Part shown: positions 20,112-30,445 of the stretch, one piece after another
Layout of the letters: each line of letters begins with the position of its first letter
Numbering within the stretch: position 1 is the stretch's first letter
Source of the DNA: Sphingobacteriia bacterium
Lineage (GTDB): Bacteria > Bacteroidota > Bacteroidia > Chitinophagales > Chitinophagaceae
DNA length: 38,169 bases
Reading direction: 5' to 3'
Assembly: GCA_947460365.1 (NCBI GenBank)
Contig: CANHJH010000006.1
Location: forward strand, 1 to 38,169
Notes under the pieces: model-generated
Databases searched by the model: none
The model's input: the letters and a program-made list of their open reading frames with translations, nothing else
What the model was told of the DNA's origin: nothing
Program-made: the position numbers and the translations under genes

Positions 20112-21200
20112 CTATTTTTTCTCTGCTTTTTCAGCTTTGCTTGGCTTCTCTGGTTTTTCCGGTTTTTCTTCCGGCACCTCCCCATTTTCATCCATCACTT
20201 CCGGTAATAAATCTGCTGCGATTTTTGCCCTTATTTTAGCTTCAATTTCATTGGCTAGTTCAGGATTATCGTGCATCAATGTTTTTACCGCTTCTCTTCC
20301 CTGACCTAATTTGTTTGAACTGTAACTGAACCAGCTGCCACTTTTTTGCACAATGCCTAATTCTACTCCCATATCAATAATCTCACCAACCTTACTAATT
20401 CCTTCTCCAAATACCAGATCAAATTCTGCTGCTCTGAATGGTGGCGCTACTTTATTTTTAACCACTTTTACTTTCACTCTGTTTCCTATTGCCTCATCAC
20501 CATCTTTTATCTGTGTCATTCTTCTGATGTCTAATCTTACAGAAGCATAGAATTTTAATGCATTTCCCCCTGTGGTTGTTTCAGGATTTCCAAACATTAC
20601 CCCGATTTTTTCTCTTAATTGGTTAATGAATATGCAGATTGTTCCTGTTTTGTTTATCGTTGCGGTTAGTTTACGCAATGCCTGACTCATTAAACGCGCA
20701 TGTAACCCCATTTTACTATCTCCCATCTCTCCCTCTAATTCGCTCTTGGGCACCAATGCCGCAACCGAGTCAATTACTACTACATCAATGGCGCCAGAAA
20801 GTATTAATCTATCTGCTATTTCTAATGCCTGCTCGCCATAATCCGGCTGCGATATCAATAAATTATCTACATCTACTCCCAATTTTTGCGCATACACACT
20901 GTCAAATGCGTGCTCCGCATCAATAATTGCACACATGCCGCCTTTCTTTTGTGCTTCTGCTATAACATGTATCGCTACCGTTGTTTTACCGGACGATTCC
21001 GGTCCGTATATTTCTATGATTCTACCTTTGGGTAATCCCCCAACGCCTAATGCCGTATCTAATCCAATTGATCCTGTAGAAATTACTTCTATTGGCATTA
21101 AACTCTTTTCATTCATCATCATCACACTGCCCTTACCGTAGTCTTTATCTATTTTGTCGATCGTTAATTTTAGCGCTTTTAATTTTTCTGCGTTACTCAT
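20112..21200 (-). CDS. recA: Recombinase RecA
   Basis: [71 protein letters not shown]. Confidence 0.98.
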   Translation of the reverse strand: MSNAEKLKALKLTIDKIDKDYGKGSVMMMNEKSLMPIEVISTGSIGLDTALGVGGLPKGRIIEIYGPESSGKTTVAIHVIAEAQKKGGMCAIIDAEHAFDSVYAQKLGVDVDNLLISQPDYGEQALEIADRLILSGAIDVVVIDSVAALVPKSELEGEMGDSKMGLHARLMSQALRKLTATINKTGTICIFINQLREKIGVMFGNPETTTGGNALKFYASVRLDIRRMTQIKDGDEAIGNRVKVKVVKNKVAPPFRAAEFDLVFGEGISKVGEIIDMGVELGIVQKSGSWFSYSSNKLGQGREAVKTLMHDNPELANEIEAKIRAKIAADLLPEVMDENGEVPEEKPEKPEKPSKAEKAEKK

Positions 21201-21435
21201 TTGATTAGATTTTATGGGTCATTAATTGTTAGTAGTGTAAAACTAATTACAATTTTTAAATTAAACTAATTTTTTTAGTATTTTTTTACTAATTCGTTTA
21301 GTTTTTCTTTTCTCCTGCTAAATTATTGTGTGTTTTGACATAAAAAACAGGTGTTTATACTTGATTTTGGCTTTTTTTCACCCTTTTTGACCTCTTTTAA
21401 GCTGTTTTTGTTCTTTTACTGGTTTTCTTTTGGGT

Positions 21436-23352
21436 TTACCATCCTATTCCATAATCTTCTCCATTATTAGAAGAACCACCCCATATACTGCCATGCTTTC
21501 TATCTAAATATATGGCATTGATTGGCCCGCTGGTTCTATCTCCTAGACTTATTTTATACCCCATTTTCTTTAATTCCTCTTTGGTTGCTTCGGTTGTTTT
21601 GTTGGATAGTAGTATATCGCCTGCTCTTGGCTTTCTATCGCTCATTTTGGTACCACCTAGCGACAACCATAATTGATTACTGTTTACATTAGGCGCTTCA
21701 CAGGCTTGCTGCACCGTCATCTTAAACTCGTGCATATTTAAAAAGAACTGTAACAGGTTTTGGTCTTGCGTATCTCCTCCTTGTACCGCAAACGACAAAT
21801 AGGGTTTTCCGTCTTTTAATGCCATAGAAGGCGTAAGGGTTACCCTTGGTCTTTTACCGGGCTCTACTACATTAAAAGGATTGATTGATGCGTCTAATAC
21901 AAAACTTTGCAAACGCTGACTCATACCCACTCCGGTATTTCCCGCAATACATGCAGGCAACCATCCGCCGCTAGGCGTAATAGATACTACCCAACCCGAT
22001 GTATCGGCCGCTTCTACACTGGTGGTGCCTCGCCATAATCGATCCATATATTGCTCTTGCGCTAACATGGCCGTTGCCGTACTATCGTGTGCTGGCACAA
22101 AATTTCTTTTGTGCAGACTATCTGCTTCTATTTCTCTGCTTTTTAATATTTGATTATACGGGTTAATTAAGCCTTCAAATGGGTATGGATCGCCGGGTAA
22201 TATGGCCGCATTGTTTTTAAGGGGATCAATTAATTGTGCCCGTTGCTTTGCATATTCCTTACTTAATAACCCTTTCATGGGTTGATGGCTTGGTGCAAAT
22301 GCCGGATCGCCATAATAAAAATCGCGGTCGGCAAATGCTAAACTCATACTCTGATAAATCGTATTTATGTATTTAGGCGTATTATATCCCATTGATTGGA
22401 GGTCAAAATTTTCCAATATATTTAATGCTTGTAGCATAGATGGTCCTTGCGTCCATTGCGATAGTTTATATACTTCTATCCCTTTATAATTAATGTGCAT
22501 CGGCTCTTCTTCCTTTACTTTCCAGTTTGCTAAGTCGGCCTTGGTTATTAAGCCGCCTTGTTCCTGCGCACCTCTTACAAATTCATCGGCAATATCTCCT
22601 TTATAAAATCGATCGTTCGCTGCCTGGATTGCTTGTTTTCTGGTTTTCTTCTGCTTTAATGCTTGCTGTTCTGCTTCTACCATTTTAGTAAGCGTCGTCA
22701 ACAAATCTTTTTGTACAAATATTTCTCCAGCTTCCGGTGCTTCTCTTTTCTGTCCCTCGTGGGTTAAAAATACTTTTTTGCTATATGGCCATTGCTTTAT
22801 TCGTTCTTTTCCTCTTTCTATACTATTGGCTGTTTGCGCTTCTATGGGGTATCCTGCTGCCAATTGCATGGCCGGAGCCAATACCTGCTTTAAACTCATG
22901 GTGCCATATTCGGCTAACATGTGGCAGATTCCGCCAGGTGTACCAGGTGTTACTGCTGCCAGAGGGCCGTATTCTGGTGGAAATTGATACCCTTTTCCTT
23001 TAAAATAATCTGCTGTTGCTCCTGTTGGCGCTACTCCCAAAGCATTTATGCCGATTACTTTACCTGTTTTGGGATTGTATATGATGGCTTGTGTTTCTCC
23101 TCCCCAGCTTAGAACATCCCACATAGTACAAGTTGCTGCTAACATAGCTATTGCTGCATCTACCGCATTTCCTCCCTGCTGAAAAATGATGGATCCTGCA
23201 GTTGCCGCCAAAGGTTTTCCTGTAATTGCCATCCAGTTTTTACCATGTAATGGTGGTTTTTGAGTGGGTTGCGCATTTAATCCAGCACAAATGATTGCAA
23301 AACAACATATTATGCTTATTCTGTTCGTGGTTTTTTTGATTGCCTTGGTCAT
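21436..23352 (-). CDS. Gamma-glutamyltranspeptidase family protein, exported
   Basis: GGT/Ntn-hydrolase family motifs (GGNAVDAAIAMLAATCTMWDVLSWGGETQAIIYNPKTGKV; WRGTTSVEAADTSGWVVSITPSGG). Confidence 0.88.
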   Translation of the reverse strand: MTKAIKKTTNRISIICCFAIICAGLNAQPTQKPPLHGKNWMAITGKPLAATAGSIIFQQGGNAVDAAIAMLAATCTMWDVLSWGGETQAIIYNPKTGKVIGINALGVAPTGATADYFKGKGYQFPPEYGPLAAVTPGTPGGICHMLAEYGTMSLKQVLAPAMQLAAGYPIEAQTANSIERGKERIKQWPYSKKVFLTHEGQKREAPEAGEIFVQKDLLTTLTKMVEAEQQALKQKKTRKQAIQAANDRFYKGDIADEFVRGAQEQGGLITKADLANWKVKEEEPMHINYKGIEVYKLSQWTQGPSMLQALNILENFDLQSMGYNTPKYINTIYQSMSLAFADRDFYYGDPAFAPSHQPMKGLLSKEYAKQRAQLIDPLKNNAAILPGDPYPFEGLINPYNQILKSREIEADSLHKRNFVPAHDSTATAMLAQEQYMDRLWRGTTSVEAADTSGWVVSITPSGGWLPACIAGNTGVGMSQRLQSFVLDASINPFNVVEPGKRPRVTLTPSMALKDGKPYLSFAVQGGDTQDQNLLQFFLNMHEFKMTVQQACEAPNVNSNQLWLSLGGTKMSDRKPRAGDILLSNKTTEATKEELKKMGYKISLGDRTSGPINAIYLDRKHGSIWGGSSNNGEDYGIGW

Positions 23353-23658
23353 TGTAGTAGGATTGTTTTATTTATTTGATTATAACCAATTCCGCCAATT
23401 TTTTGTTTTGATTTGATTGAATTTTTGTTTGGATTAATCAGACTGCTTACATAAATAAGGCGGATTTCCTTTGTAGCTATGCTTTAATCCGGCGAAGCCG
23501 GCGAAATTTGAAAAATAGACCGATTTTTGAGAAAAATTTGATTAATGTTGGCTTGTACTGAATGATTTATCGTTGACTTGAACATATCGATTGGTTGTTT
23601 AGCAAAGTGATTCTTTTTTTAAAGACTTTCCAAATTTTAATTGGCATTCAATCAGCTG

Positions 23659-24066
23659 CAATGTGCATATCTGTTGTAGTATTAAATACTAATACATTTA
23701 TATAAAATCAACTACTATTATTACGGGTGTTAATATCGTGATAACTTTGTTATTAACATAGTTACATTCAATATTTTCAGTTGTTATCCACTATATTTTA
23801 ATACTATATGCACATTGTTTTATACTGTTTTTATGTATTTTATTGGCTTTTACACAATGCAATTTTCCTTTATTCACGTTTCTTTTATTTCTCTATTAAC
23901 AAGCTTTTCACTGTGCATTAACATGTATAATTTCAGTATATTTTTCAGATATTTGGCTTCCTACTCCTTTTCTTTCTGACTTATTCTTCTTCTTTTCACA
24001 CATTTTTTTCGGATTTTGTTATTTTTACACCTATATTCCTCTTTATTCACAACATATTGTGTATAA
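23659..24066. promoter_or_regulatory. Cluster of DnaA-box-like 9-mers with a 12-bp inverted repeat
   Basis: Exact TTATNCACA at 24043-24051 (+) and 24058-24066 (-). One-mismatch versions at 23662-23670(-), 23784-23792, 23806-23814, 23848-23856, 23870-23878, 23912-23920(-). CAATGTGCATAT (23659-23670) is the exact inverse of ATATGCACATTG (23806-23817). The function is inferred. Confidence 0.4.
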
Positions 24067-24127
24067 TTTTTCCCTTATTTTTGCTCTCCCTTTAAACTAT
24101 GGGAACTCATTCTTTAATTTATCTTAT

Positions 24128-26218
24128 ATGTCTGTAATTCAAAGTATTCGCGACAGAGGCACATGGATCATTTTTGTAATTATTGCTTTAGCATTAATTG
24201 CTTTTATCTTACAAGATGGTGCTCAAAGAGGAGGCTCTGCCTTTTCTAATTCTTCAGTTATTACCAAAGTAAATGGTGTTGAAATTCAAAGAGGTGATTT
24301 TGAAGATAAACTAAAAAATGCTGAGGCTATGTATGCTAGTCAAGGCGCCACCAGAGAACAACTTATAGGCAATGTTTGGAATCAAGAAGTGGAGAAAGTT
24401 TTATTAGAGCAAGAATTTGATAAATTAGGTATTACTGTTTCTCCAAAAGAACTCAATGATATATTATTTGGTCAGAATTCTCCATTAAGACAAGAATTCA
24501 CAGATCCTAATACTGGTGAATTTCGTGTAGATGATGCTAAGAGAGCATTTGCTCAAATTAAAAAGAGTAAAAATGCAGAGCAAATAAAAATGATTACTAC
24601 TGGTTATATTGATCCAGCTATAGAAAACGGTAAAAGAAATAAATACCAAAATTTGTTAATTCAATCTGCATATATACCAAAATGGCTAGTTGACAAACAA
24701 TCTGCTGATAATAGCAGCATGGCATCTATTTCATATGTTTACATTCCCTATGGTGCTATTGCTGATACATTAGCTAAAGTTTCTGATGATGACATTAGTT
24801 CTTATGTTAAAAAACATGCTGTTGAATTTGAAAAAACAGAAGAAACTAGAAATATTTCATTTGTTAGTTTTTATGCAGGTCCTTCTTCTACTGATTCTAT
24901 TAATGCTTTAAATCAATTAATGGAATTATCTACTGAATTTCAATCTACCAGTGATTCTAAAGCTTATTTAGCTAAAGTTGGGACTGAATTAGCTTTCTAC
25001 GATAGTTATTTTGGTAAGAATAAAATGCAAATGTCTCTTAAAGATTCAATTGTTAAAACCCCTGTTGGTAAAGTATTCGGACCATATATAGACGGTAATA
25101 ATTATGTTTTAGCTAAAATGGTTGGTATTAAACAGTGGGCTGATAGTGCTTCAGTTCGTCATATTTTAATTGCTACCGTTGATCCAAGAAGTGGACAAGA
25201 AATTCGTCCTGATTCTGTTGGTAAATCTTTAGCTGATAGTATTGATAGAGCTATCAAATCCGGTGCTGATTTTAATACACTTGTTGCTAAATATTCCGAC
25301 GACCAAGCTAGTAAAGTTAAAGGTGGTGTGTATGAGTATTTTCCTCAAGGTCAAATGGTTATTCCGTTTAATGATTATGCTTTTGATAATGCAGTTGGCT
25401 CAAAAGGTGTTGTTAAAACGGATTTTGGTTACCATGTAGTTGAAGTAATTGGTCATAAAAATGTTAGTCCTGCTTACAAAATTGCTTATTTAGCTAAACC
25501 TATTCTTCCAAGTAATGAAACCATTAGTTTAGCAAGTAATACTGCTGCACAATTTGTTGCTGAAAGTAAAAATGCCAAAACTTTTAACGAGCAAGCTAAG
25601 ATTAAAAACCTTCCTATTTTAACAGCTTCTGATATAAAAGCAAACGATTTCACTATCAATACAATCGGCTCTTCTAGATCTTTAGTTCGTTGGATTTATG
25701 AAAAAAGTGAAGGTGATGTTTCTGAACCTACTGAAATTGATGATCAAATAGTTGTTGCCTTTATTTCTGCTATTAATAAACCAGGTTTATTAAGTGCAGC
25801 TGAAGCTAGACCAACTGTTGAAGGTATTGTAAGAAATGAGAAAAAAGCTAAAATCATTATAGACACTAAAATAAAAGGTTCTTCTCTTAATGAAATTGCT
25901 TCTTCAACTGGTTTTTCAGTTGGACGTTTAGACAGTTTATCTTTTGGTAATAATTTTATTACCGGTTTAGGAAGTGAACCAAAAATTATTGGAGCTTCAT
26001 TTAATAAGTCAATATCTACTAATTCAAGTTCTGCAATTGCAGGTTCAAATGGAGTATTTGCTATACAAACTATTGCTGTTTCTGCTGTTCCTTCCGCATT
26101 TAATAATGCTGCTCTTTCTGAATCTTTATTGCAATCTCGCAAAATGTCTATTTACAGAAGCGCTGAATCTTTAAGAAAAAGTGCAACTATTAAAGATTTA
26201 AGGTCTACTTTTTATTAA
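24128..26218 (+). CDS. SurA N-terminal / PpiC domain peptidylprolyl isomerase (PpiD-like)
   Basis: MSVIQSIRDRGTWIIFVIIALALIAFILQDG transmembrane anchor; PpiC motif ASVRHILIATVD...SLADSIDRAIKSGADFNTLVAKYSDDQASKVKGG. The ATG at 24128 is preferred over the GTG at 24059 in the track. Confidence 0.9.
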   Translation: MSVIQSIRDRGTWIIFVIIALALIAFILQDGAQRGGSAFSNSSVITKVNGVEIQRGDFEDKLKNAEAMYASQGATREQLIGNVWNQEVEKVLLEQEFDKLGITVSPKELNDILFGQNSPLRQEFTDPNTGEFRVDDAKRAFAQIKKSKNAEQIKMITTGYIDPAIENGKRNKYQNLLIQSAYIPKWLVDKQSADNSSMASISYVYIPYGAIADTLAKVSDDDISSYVKKHAVEFEKTEETRNISFVSFYAGPSSTDSINALNQLMELSTEFQSTSDSKAYLAKVGTELAFYDSYFGKNKMQMSLKDSIVKTPVGKVFGPYIDGNNYVLAKMVGIKQWADSASVRHILIATVDPRSGQEIRPDSVGKSLADSIDRAIKSGADFNTLVAKYSDDQASKVKGGVYEYFPQGQMVIPFNDYAFDNAVGSKGVVKTDFGYHVVEVIGHKNVSPAYKIAYLAKPILPSNETISLASNTAAQFVAESKNAKTFNEQAKIKNLPILTASDIKANDFTINTIGSSRSLVRWIYEKSEGDVSEPTEIDDQIVVAFISAINKPGLLSAAEARPTVEGIVRNEKKAKIIIDTKIKGSSLNEIASSTGFSVGRLDSLSFGNNFITGLGSEPKIIGASFNKSISTNSSSAIAGSNGVFAIQTIAVSAVPSAFNNAALSESLLQSRKMSIYRSAESLRKSATIKDLRSTFY

Positions 26219-26240
26219 TCTTTAACTTCTATTATATTAA

Positions 26241-26267
26241 AAAGCTCGGTTTATCCGGGCTTTTTTT
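26241..26267 (+). terminator. Intrinsic terminator after the PpiD-like gene
   Basis: AAAGCTCGG-tttat-CCGGGCTTTTTTT, stem with one G-U pair. Confidence 0.85.
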
Positions 26268-26301
26268 ATTTATACTTATAGAATCTTTTTACCTTTATAT
26301 C

Positions 26302-26808
26302 ATGAATGATATTATTAATAAAGTTGCAGATAGTGGTTTAATAAGCCTTGATTTGGAAGAATTTTATCCTAAAGATGCTGACATTGCAGTATTTGATTTT
26401 ACAGACTATTTATTTATGGGTCTTATTTTGAAAGAAAAAGATTTTAGATTTGCTTTACAAAATCTAGATTTATCTCTTTTTGAAAATAAATATGTTGCTG
26501 TCACTTGCTCCACTGATGCCATTATTCCCATGTGGGCAAATATGTTAGTTGTTTCTACCTTAAATAGTTCTAGTTATTCTATTTTTTTTGGTAATAAAAA
26601 TTTGGTTAAAGAATCTATATTACTTTCAAATCTTAATAAATTAGATGCTTCTCAATATCTTGATAAACGTATTGTAGTTAAAGGTTGTGGAGATTTACAA
26701 ATTCCAGAATCTGCTTATATTACAGTTACTTCGCTTTTATTACCTTATGTAAAAAGTATTATGTATGGTGAACCTTGTAGTACTGTTCCAATTTACAAGA
26801 AAAAATAA
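26302..26808 (+). CDS. DUF2480 family protein
   Basis: 168 aa; overall pattern (ISLDLEEFYP, CSTDAIIPMWANMLV, RIVVKGCGDLQIPESAYI) recalled as the Bacteroidota DUF2480 family. Confidence 0.8.
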   Translation: MNDIINKVADSGLISLDLEEFYPKDADIAVFDFTDYLFMGLILKEKDFRFALQNLDLSLFENKYVAVTCSTDAIIPMWANMLVVSTLNSSSYSIFFGNKNLVKESILLSNLNKLDASQYLDKRIVVKGCGDLQIPESAYITVTSLLLPYVKSIMYGEPCSTVPIYKKK

Positions 26809-27555
26809 TTATCTACTTTTAACCTCATTATACCGTACATCGTAATCTTTTCTCAACGTTCCAAATAATCTATCCCATATTAATGTATAAAGGCCATAAT
26901 TCCCTTTATAATATTGATGATGTTGATTATGACTGATGGACGTATTTATCCATTTACCTATTCTTGTTTTATTAAAACCCTTAGGATAAATTTCATATCC
27001 TAAATGTCCATATATATTATATACAATTGAAAATAAGAAAAACACTGTTAAATGCGTTATGTGTATAGGAACTGTAAAATAAAATATAAATATGATTCCT
27101 TGTTCTATAATTGCTTCAAAAGGATGAAAAGAATATGCAGCCCATGGTGATGGATTCGTTGACTTATGGTGCACTAAATGTATATATTTAAATATTTTAG
27201 GATGATGCATTATTCTATGAATTAAATAGAAATATGCATCATGTACAAAAAACATTATTATAAACAATAAGTAATAATACAACCATCCTCTTTCTGATAT
27301 TTCATAATATCTCGTAGTATAATTTACAATTGGTTTTGAATTTAATCCTATTAGTATGCAAGTAAATATTATCATTGTGAATAATGAATACAATGCCTCC
27401 CTTATATATTCCTTATTATTAGGAAATTTTTGTTGTATTTTATATTTTATCCATTTTTGTTTATTTATAATATAAAACAAAACAAAAAATGTTATGACTA
27501 GTAAATAATATTTACTGCTGATTTTTAGAAAAATTTTTATGAATAGGTTTTCCAT
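26809..27555 (-). CDS. Sterol desaturase / fatty acid hydroxylase family protein
   Basis: HDAYFYLIHRIMHH, HLVHHKSTNPSPWAAYSFHP, HNQHHQYYKGNYG histidine clusters. Confidence 0.9.
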   Translation of the reverse strand: MENLFIKIFLKISSKYYLLVITFFVLFYIINKQKWIKYKIQQKFPNNKEYIREALYSLFTMIIFTCILIGLNSKPIVNYTTRYYEISERGWLYYYLLFIIMFFVHDAYFYLIHRIMHHPKIFKYIHLVHHKSTNPSPWAAYSFHPFEAIIEQGIIFIFYFTVPIHITHLTVFFLFSIVYNIYGHLGYEIYPKGFNKTRIGKWINTSISHNQHHQYYKGNYGLYTLIWDRLFGTLRKDYDVRYNEVKSR

Positions 27556-27559
27556 ATAT

Positions 27560-30385
27560 TTAATGTGCTTCTAACCAATTTTTGCCCTTTCCTATTTCTG
27601 CTTCTACCGGTACATCGTTTGGTAATTTTAAAGCATTTTTCATGCAATTTAGTATTAAATTTTCAAGTTCTTCTGTTTCATCCATAACAGCATCAAATAT
27701 TAATTCATCATGTACTTGTAGTATCATTTTTGATTCATATTTCTTTTGATTCATCTCATTATGAATTTTAATCATAGCTAATTTTATCATATCAGCTGCT
27801 GTTCCCTGTATGGGTGAATTTATAGCATTCCTTTCCGCATATCCTCTTACTGTAAAATTACTACTGTTAATATCTCTCAAATATCTCTTTCTTCCCATTA
27901 ATGTTTCTACATATTCGTGTTCTTTAGCAAAATTGATTTGATCATCCATATATTGTTGAATATTTGGAAATTCTTTTTTGTAATTATCTATTATTTCTTT
28001 TGCTTCTGCTCTTGTTATTCCTAAATTCTCAGATAATCCGAAAGCACCTTGACCATAAATGATCCCAAAGTTTACACTCTTCGCTTTATATCGCATTTCT
28101 TTTGTAACAGCATTTTCTTCTATTCCATAAATTTTTGCAGCTGTTGCAGTATGTATATCTTTTTTATTTTTAAATGCTTCACACATATTAGGATCACCAC
28201 TAATAGCTGCTACTATACGTAATTCTATTTGTGAATAATCTGCACTTATCAATATTCTATTTTCATCTCTTGGTATAAATGCTTTTCTAATCTCTCTACC
28301 TTTTTCTGTTCTGATTGGTATATTTTGTAAATTAGGATTGTTACTACTTAATCTGCCTGTTACCGCAACAGCCTGAGCATAACTGGTATGAACCCTACCT
28401 GTTTTAGGATTTATCATTGCAGGTAAAGCATCTACATAGGTTGATTTTAATTTTGTTAATTCTCTAAAACCCAATATATCATCTACTATTTTATTTTGTG
28501 CTGCTAATTTTAACAAAACATCTTCTCCAGTTGCATATTGACCGGTTTTTGTTTTCTTAGCTTTTGGATCTAATTTCAATTTTTCAAATAGTACTTCTCC
28601 TAATTGTTTAGGAGATGCTAAATTAAATCTAACACCTGCTTCCTGATATACTTTTTCTTCAAAGTTTTTTGCTTCTATTTCTAATTGCTTACTGTATTCT
28701 TCCAAAAATTTAAAATCTATTTTCACTCCTTCATATTCCATTGCAGTTAATACTTTAACCAATGGATTTTCTACTTCATTAAATACTTTCTCTACCTTAT
28801 TTTCTTTCAATAATTTTTCAAACTCTTTTTTTAATTGGTAGGTTATATCTGCATCTTCTGCTGCATATTCTTTAACTGTCTCTACTGCAACATCTCTCAT
28901 GTTACCTTGATTTTTTCCTTTTTTCCCAATCAACTTTTCTATCGAAACAGGTTCATATTGTAAATATTGTATACTTAATAAATCCATACTTCTTCTACCC
29001 TCAGGATCTATTACATAATGTGCTAACATGGTATCAAATAATTCCCCTTTAATCTCTATTCCATACCATTTTAATACCAATAAATCATATTTTATATTTT
29101 GTCCAATCCATATTATTTCCTTACAAGAAAATAATTCTTGAAATTTATTTAATCTGTTTTTTGTAATTGTTTGATCTGTACCAAATGGCACATAATATCC
29201 AGTATGTTCTTCATACGAAAAACTCATACCCACTATTTCAACATTATTTGCATCTGTTCCTGTAGTTTCTGTATCAAAACATATTTCTTTTTTACTCTTC
29301 AGTTTTATTATTAATTCATCTATTGCAATATCATTATCTATTAATTCATACAGATGTTTTGTGTTTTCTATATTTTTAATATTCAATGATACTTGTTCCT
29401 CTATATCGTTTTTTATTTCACTAGTTTTACCTTTTGATTCTTTTGTTTCTACTAAATTTCCAAATAGATCTATTTGTTTGCTTTCATTATTTGTTTGAAA
29501 AGGATTGTATACTTCTCCTAAAATTCTCTTACCTAATGTTTTAAATTCTAATTCAGTAAATATTGTAGCTAATTGTTCTTTATTCGATTCCTTTAATTCA
29601 TAATCTTGTTCATGAAATGTTACTGGTACATCAGTAATTATTTTAGCTAATTTTTTACTTATAATTGCTGATTCTCGTCCGTTTCTTATTTTTTCTCCCA
29701 TTGCTCCCTTTATAGTATCTGCATTGGCTAATACATTCTCCAACGTATCAAATTCTTTTAACAATTTTGCAGCTGTTTTTTCTCCCACACCCGGAATACC
29801 CGGTATATTATCTACTGCATCACCCATTAATCCTAAAATGTCCACTACTTGTTCTATCCTAGCAATTCCCCATTTTTCACATACTTTTTCAGCTGTTAAT
29901 ATTTCCTCTGCACTCCCCATATAAGGTGGTTTATAGATATATATGGATGGTTTTGTTAATAATTGTCCATAATCTTTATCAGGTGTTACCATGTACACTT
30001 CATAGTTGAGTTCTGCTGCTTGCCATGCAAGTGTTCCGATGATATCATCTGCTTCATATCCATCCATTTCTATTACAGGAATATTGAATCCTCTTATTAT
30101 ATCCTGTATATATGGAATAGCTGTTATTAAATCTTCTGGAGCTTCTTGTCTGTTTGCTTTGTATTCTACAAAATCTGTATGACGTTCTGTAGGAGCATGT
30201 GTATCAAAGCATACTGCAATATGGGTTGGTTTTTCTTTATTGATTAAATCGAATAAGGTACTGGTAAAACCAAATTGTGCATTGGTATTTAATCCCTTTG
30301 AGGTAATTCTTGGATTTCTAATCAATCCATAATATGCACGATATATTAGTGCCATCGCATCTAATAAAAATAATTTCTTTCCCAT
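27560..30385 (-). CDS. polA: DNA polymerase I
   Basis: 5'-3' exonuclease N-terminus (MGKKLFLLDAMALIYRAYYG), DEDD exonuclease-like middle (CFDTETTGTDANN), polymerase motifs (ISADYSQIELRI, RYKAKSVNFGIIYG, LQVHDELIFD). Start set to ATG at 30385 because the track start (30424) falls in the upstream gene's terminator. Confidence 0.97.
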   Translation of the reverse strand: MGKKLFLLDAMALIYRAYYGLIRNPRITSKGLNTNAQFGFTSTLFDLINKEKPTHIAVCFDTHAPTERHTDFVEYKANRQEAPEDLITAIPYIQDIIRGFNIPVIEMDGYEADDIIGTLAWQAAELNYEVYMVTPDKDYGQLLTKPSIYIYKPPYMGSAEEILTAEKVCEKWGIARIEQVVDILGLMGDAVDNIPGIPGVGEKTAAKLLKEFDTLENVLANADTIKGAMGEKIRNGRESAIISKKLAKIITDVPVTFHEQDYELKESNKEQLATIFTELEFKTLGKRILGEVYNPFQTNNESKQIDLFGNLVETKESKGKTSEIKNDIEEQVSLNIKNIENTKHLYELIDNDIAIDELIIKLKSKKEICFDTETTGTDANNVEIVGMSFSYEEHTGYYVPFGTDQTITKNRLNKFQELFSCKEIIWIGQNIKYDLLVLKWYGIEIKGELFDTMLAHYVIDPEGRRSMDLLSIQYLQYEPVSIEKLIGKKGKNQGNMRDVAVETVKEYAAEDADITYQLKKEFEKLLKENKVEKVFNEVENPLVKVLTAMEYEGVKIDFKFLEEYSKQLEIEAKNFEEKVYQEAGVRFNLASPKQLGEVLFEKLKLDPKAKKTKTGQYATGEDVLLKLAAQNKIVDDILGFRELTKLKSTYVDALPAMINPKTGRVHTSYAQAVAVTGRLSSNNPNLQNIPIRTEKGREIRKAFIPRDENRILISADYSQIELRIVAAISGDPNMCEAFKNKKDIHTATAAKIYGIEENAVTKEMRYKAKSVNFGIIYGQGAFGLSENLGITRAEAKEIIDNYKKEFPNIQQYMDDQINFAKEHEYVETLMGRKRYLRDINSSNFTVRGYAERNAINSPIQGTAADMIKLAMIKIHNEMNQKKYESKMILQVHDELIFDAVMDETEELENLILNCMKNALKLPNDVPVEAEIGKGKNWLEAH

Positions 30386-30412
30386 ATTGCTAAGGTAATA
30401 AATACCCATAAA

Positions 30413-30440
30413 AAAGCCCTTCATTTATTTGAAGGGCTTT
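30413..30440 (-). terminator. Intrinsic terminator of the amidohydrolase gene pair
   Basis: Perfect 10-bp stem AAAGCCCTTC/GAAGGGCTTT with an 8-nt loop; T-run on the minus strand; immediately follows the stop at 30446. Confidence 0.9.
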
Positions 30441-30445
30441 TACTA

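Noticed and set aside
21265-21310. TTAGTA-T(n)-TACTAA inverted repeats upstream of recA as an SOS/LexA operator
   Set aside because: Low-complexity AT-rich DNA with short repeats; does not match an operator I can name.
23401-24058. Long intergenic region as a missed gene or ncRNA
   Set aside because: No convincing ORF or RNA fold recognised; only the DnaA-box-like cluster and the hairpin were reportable.
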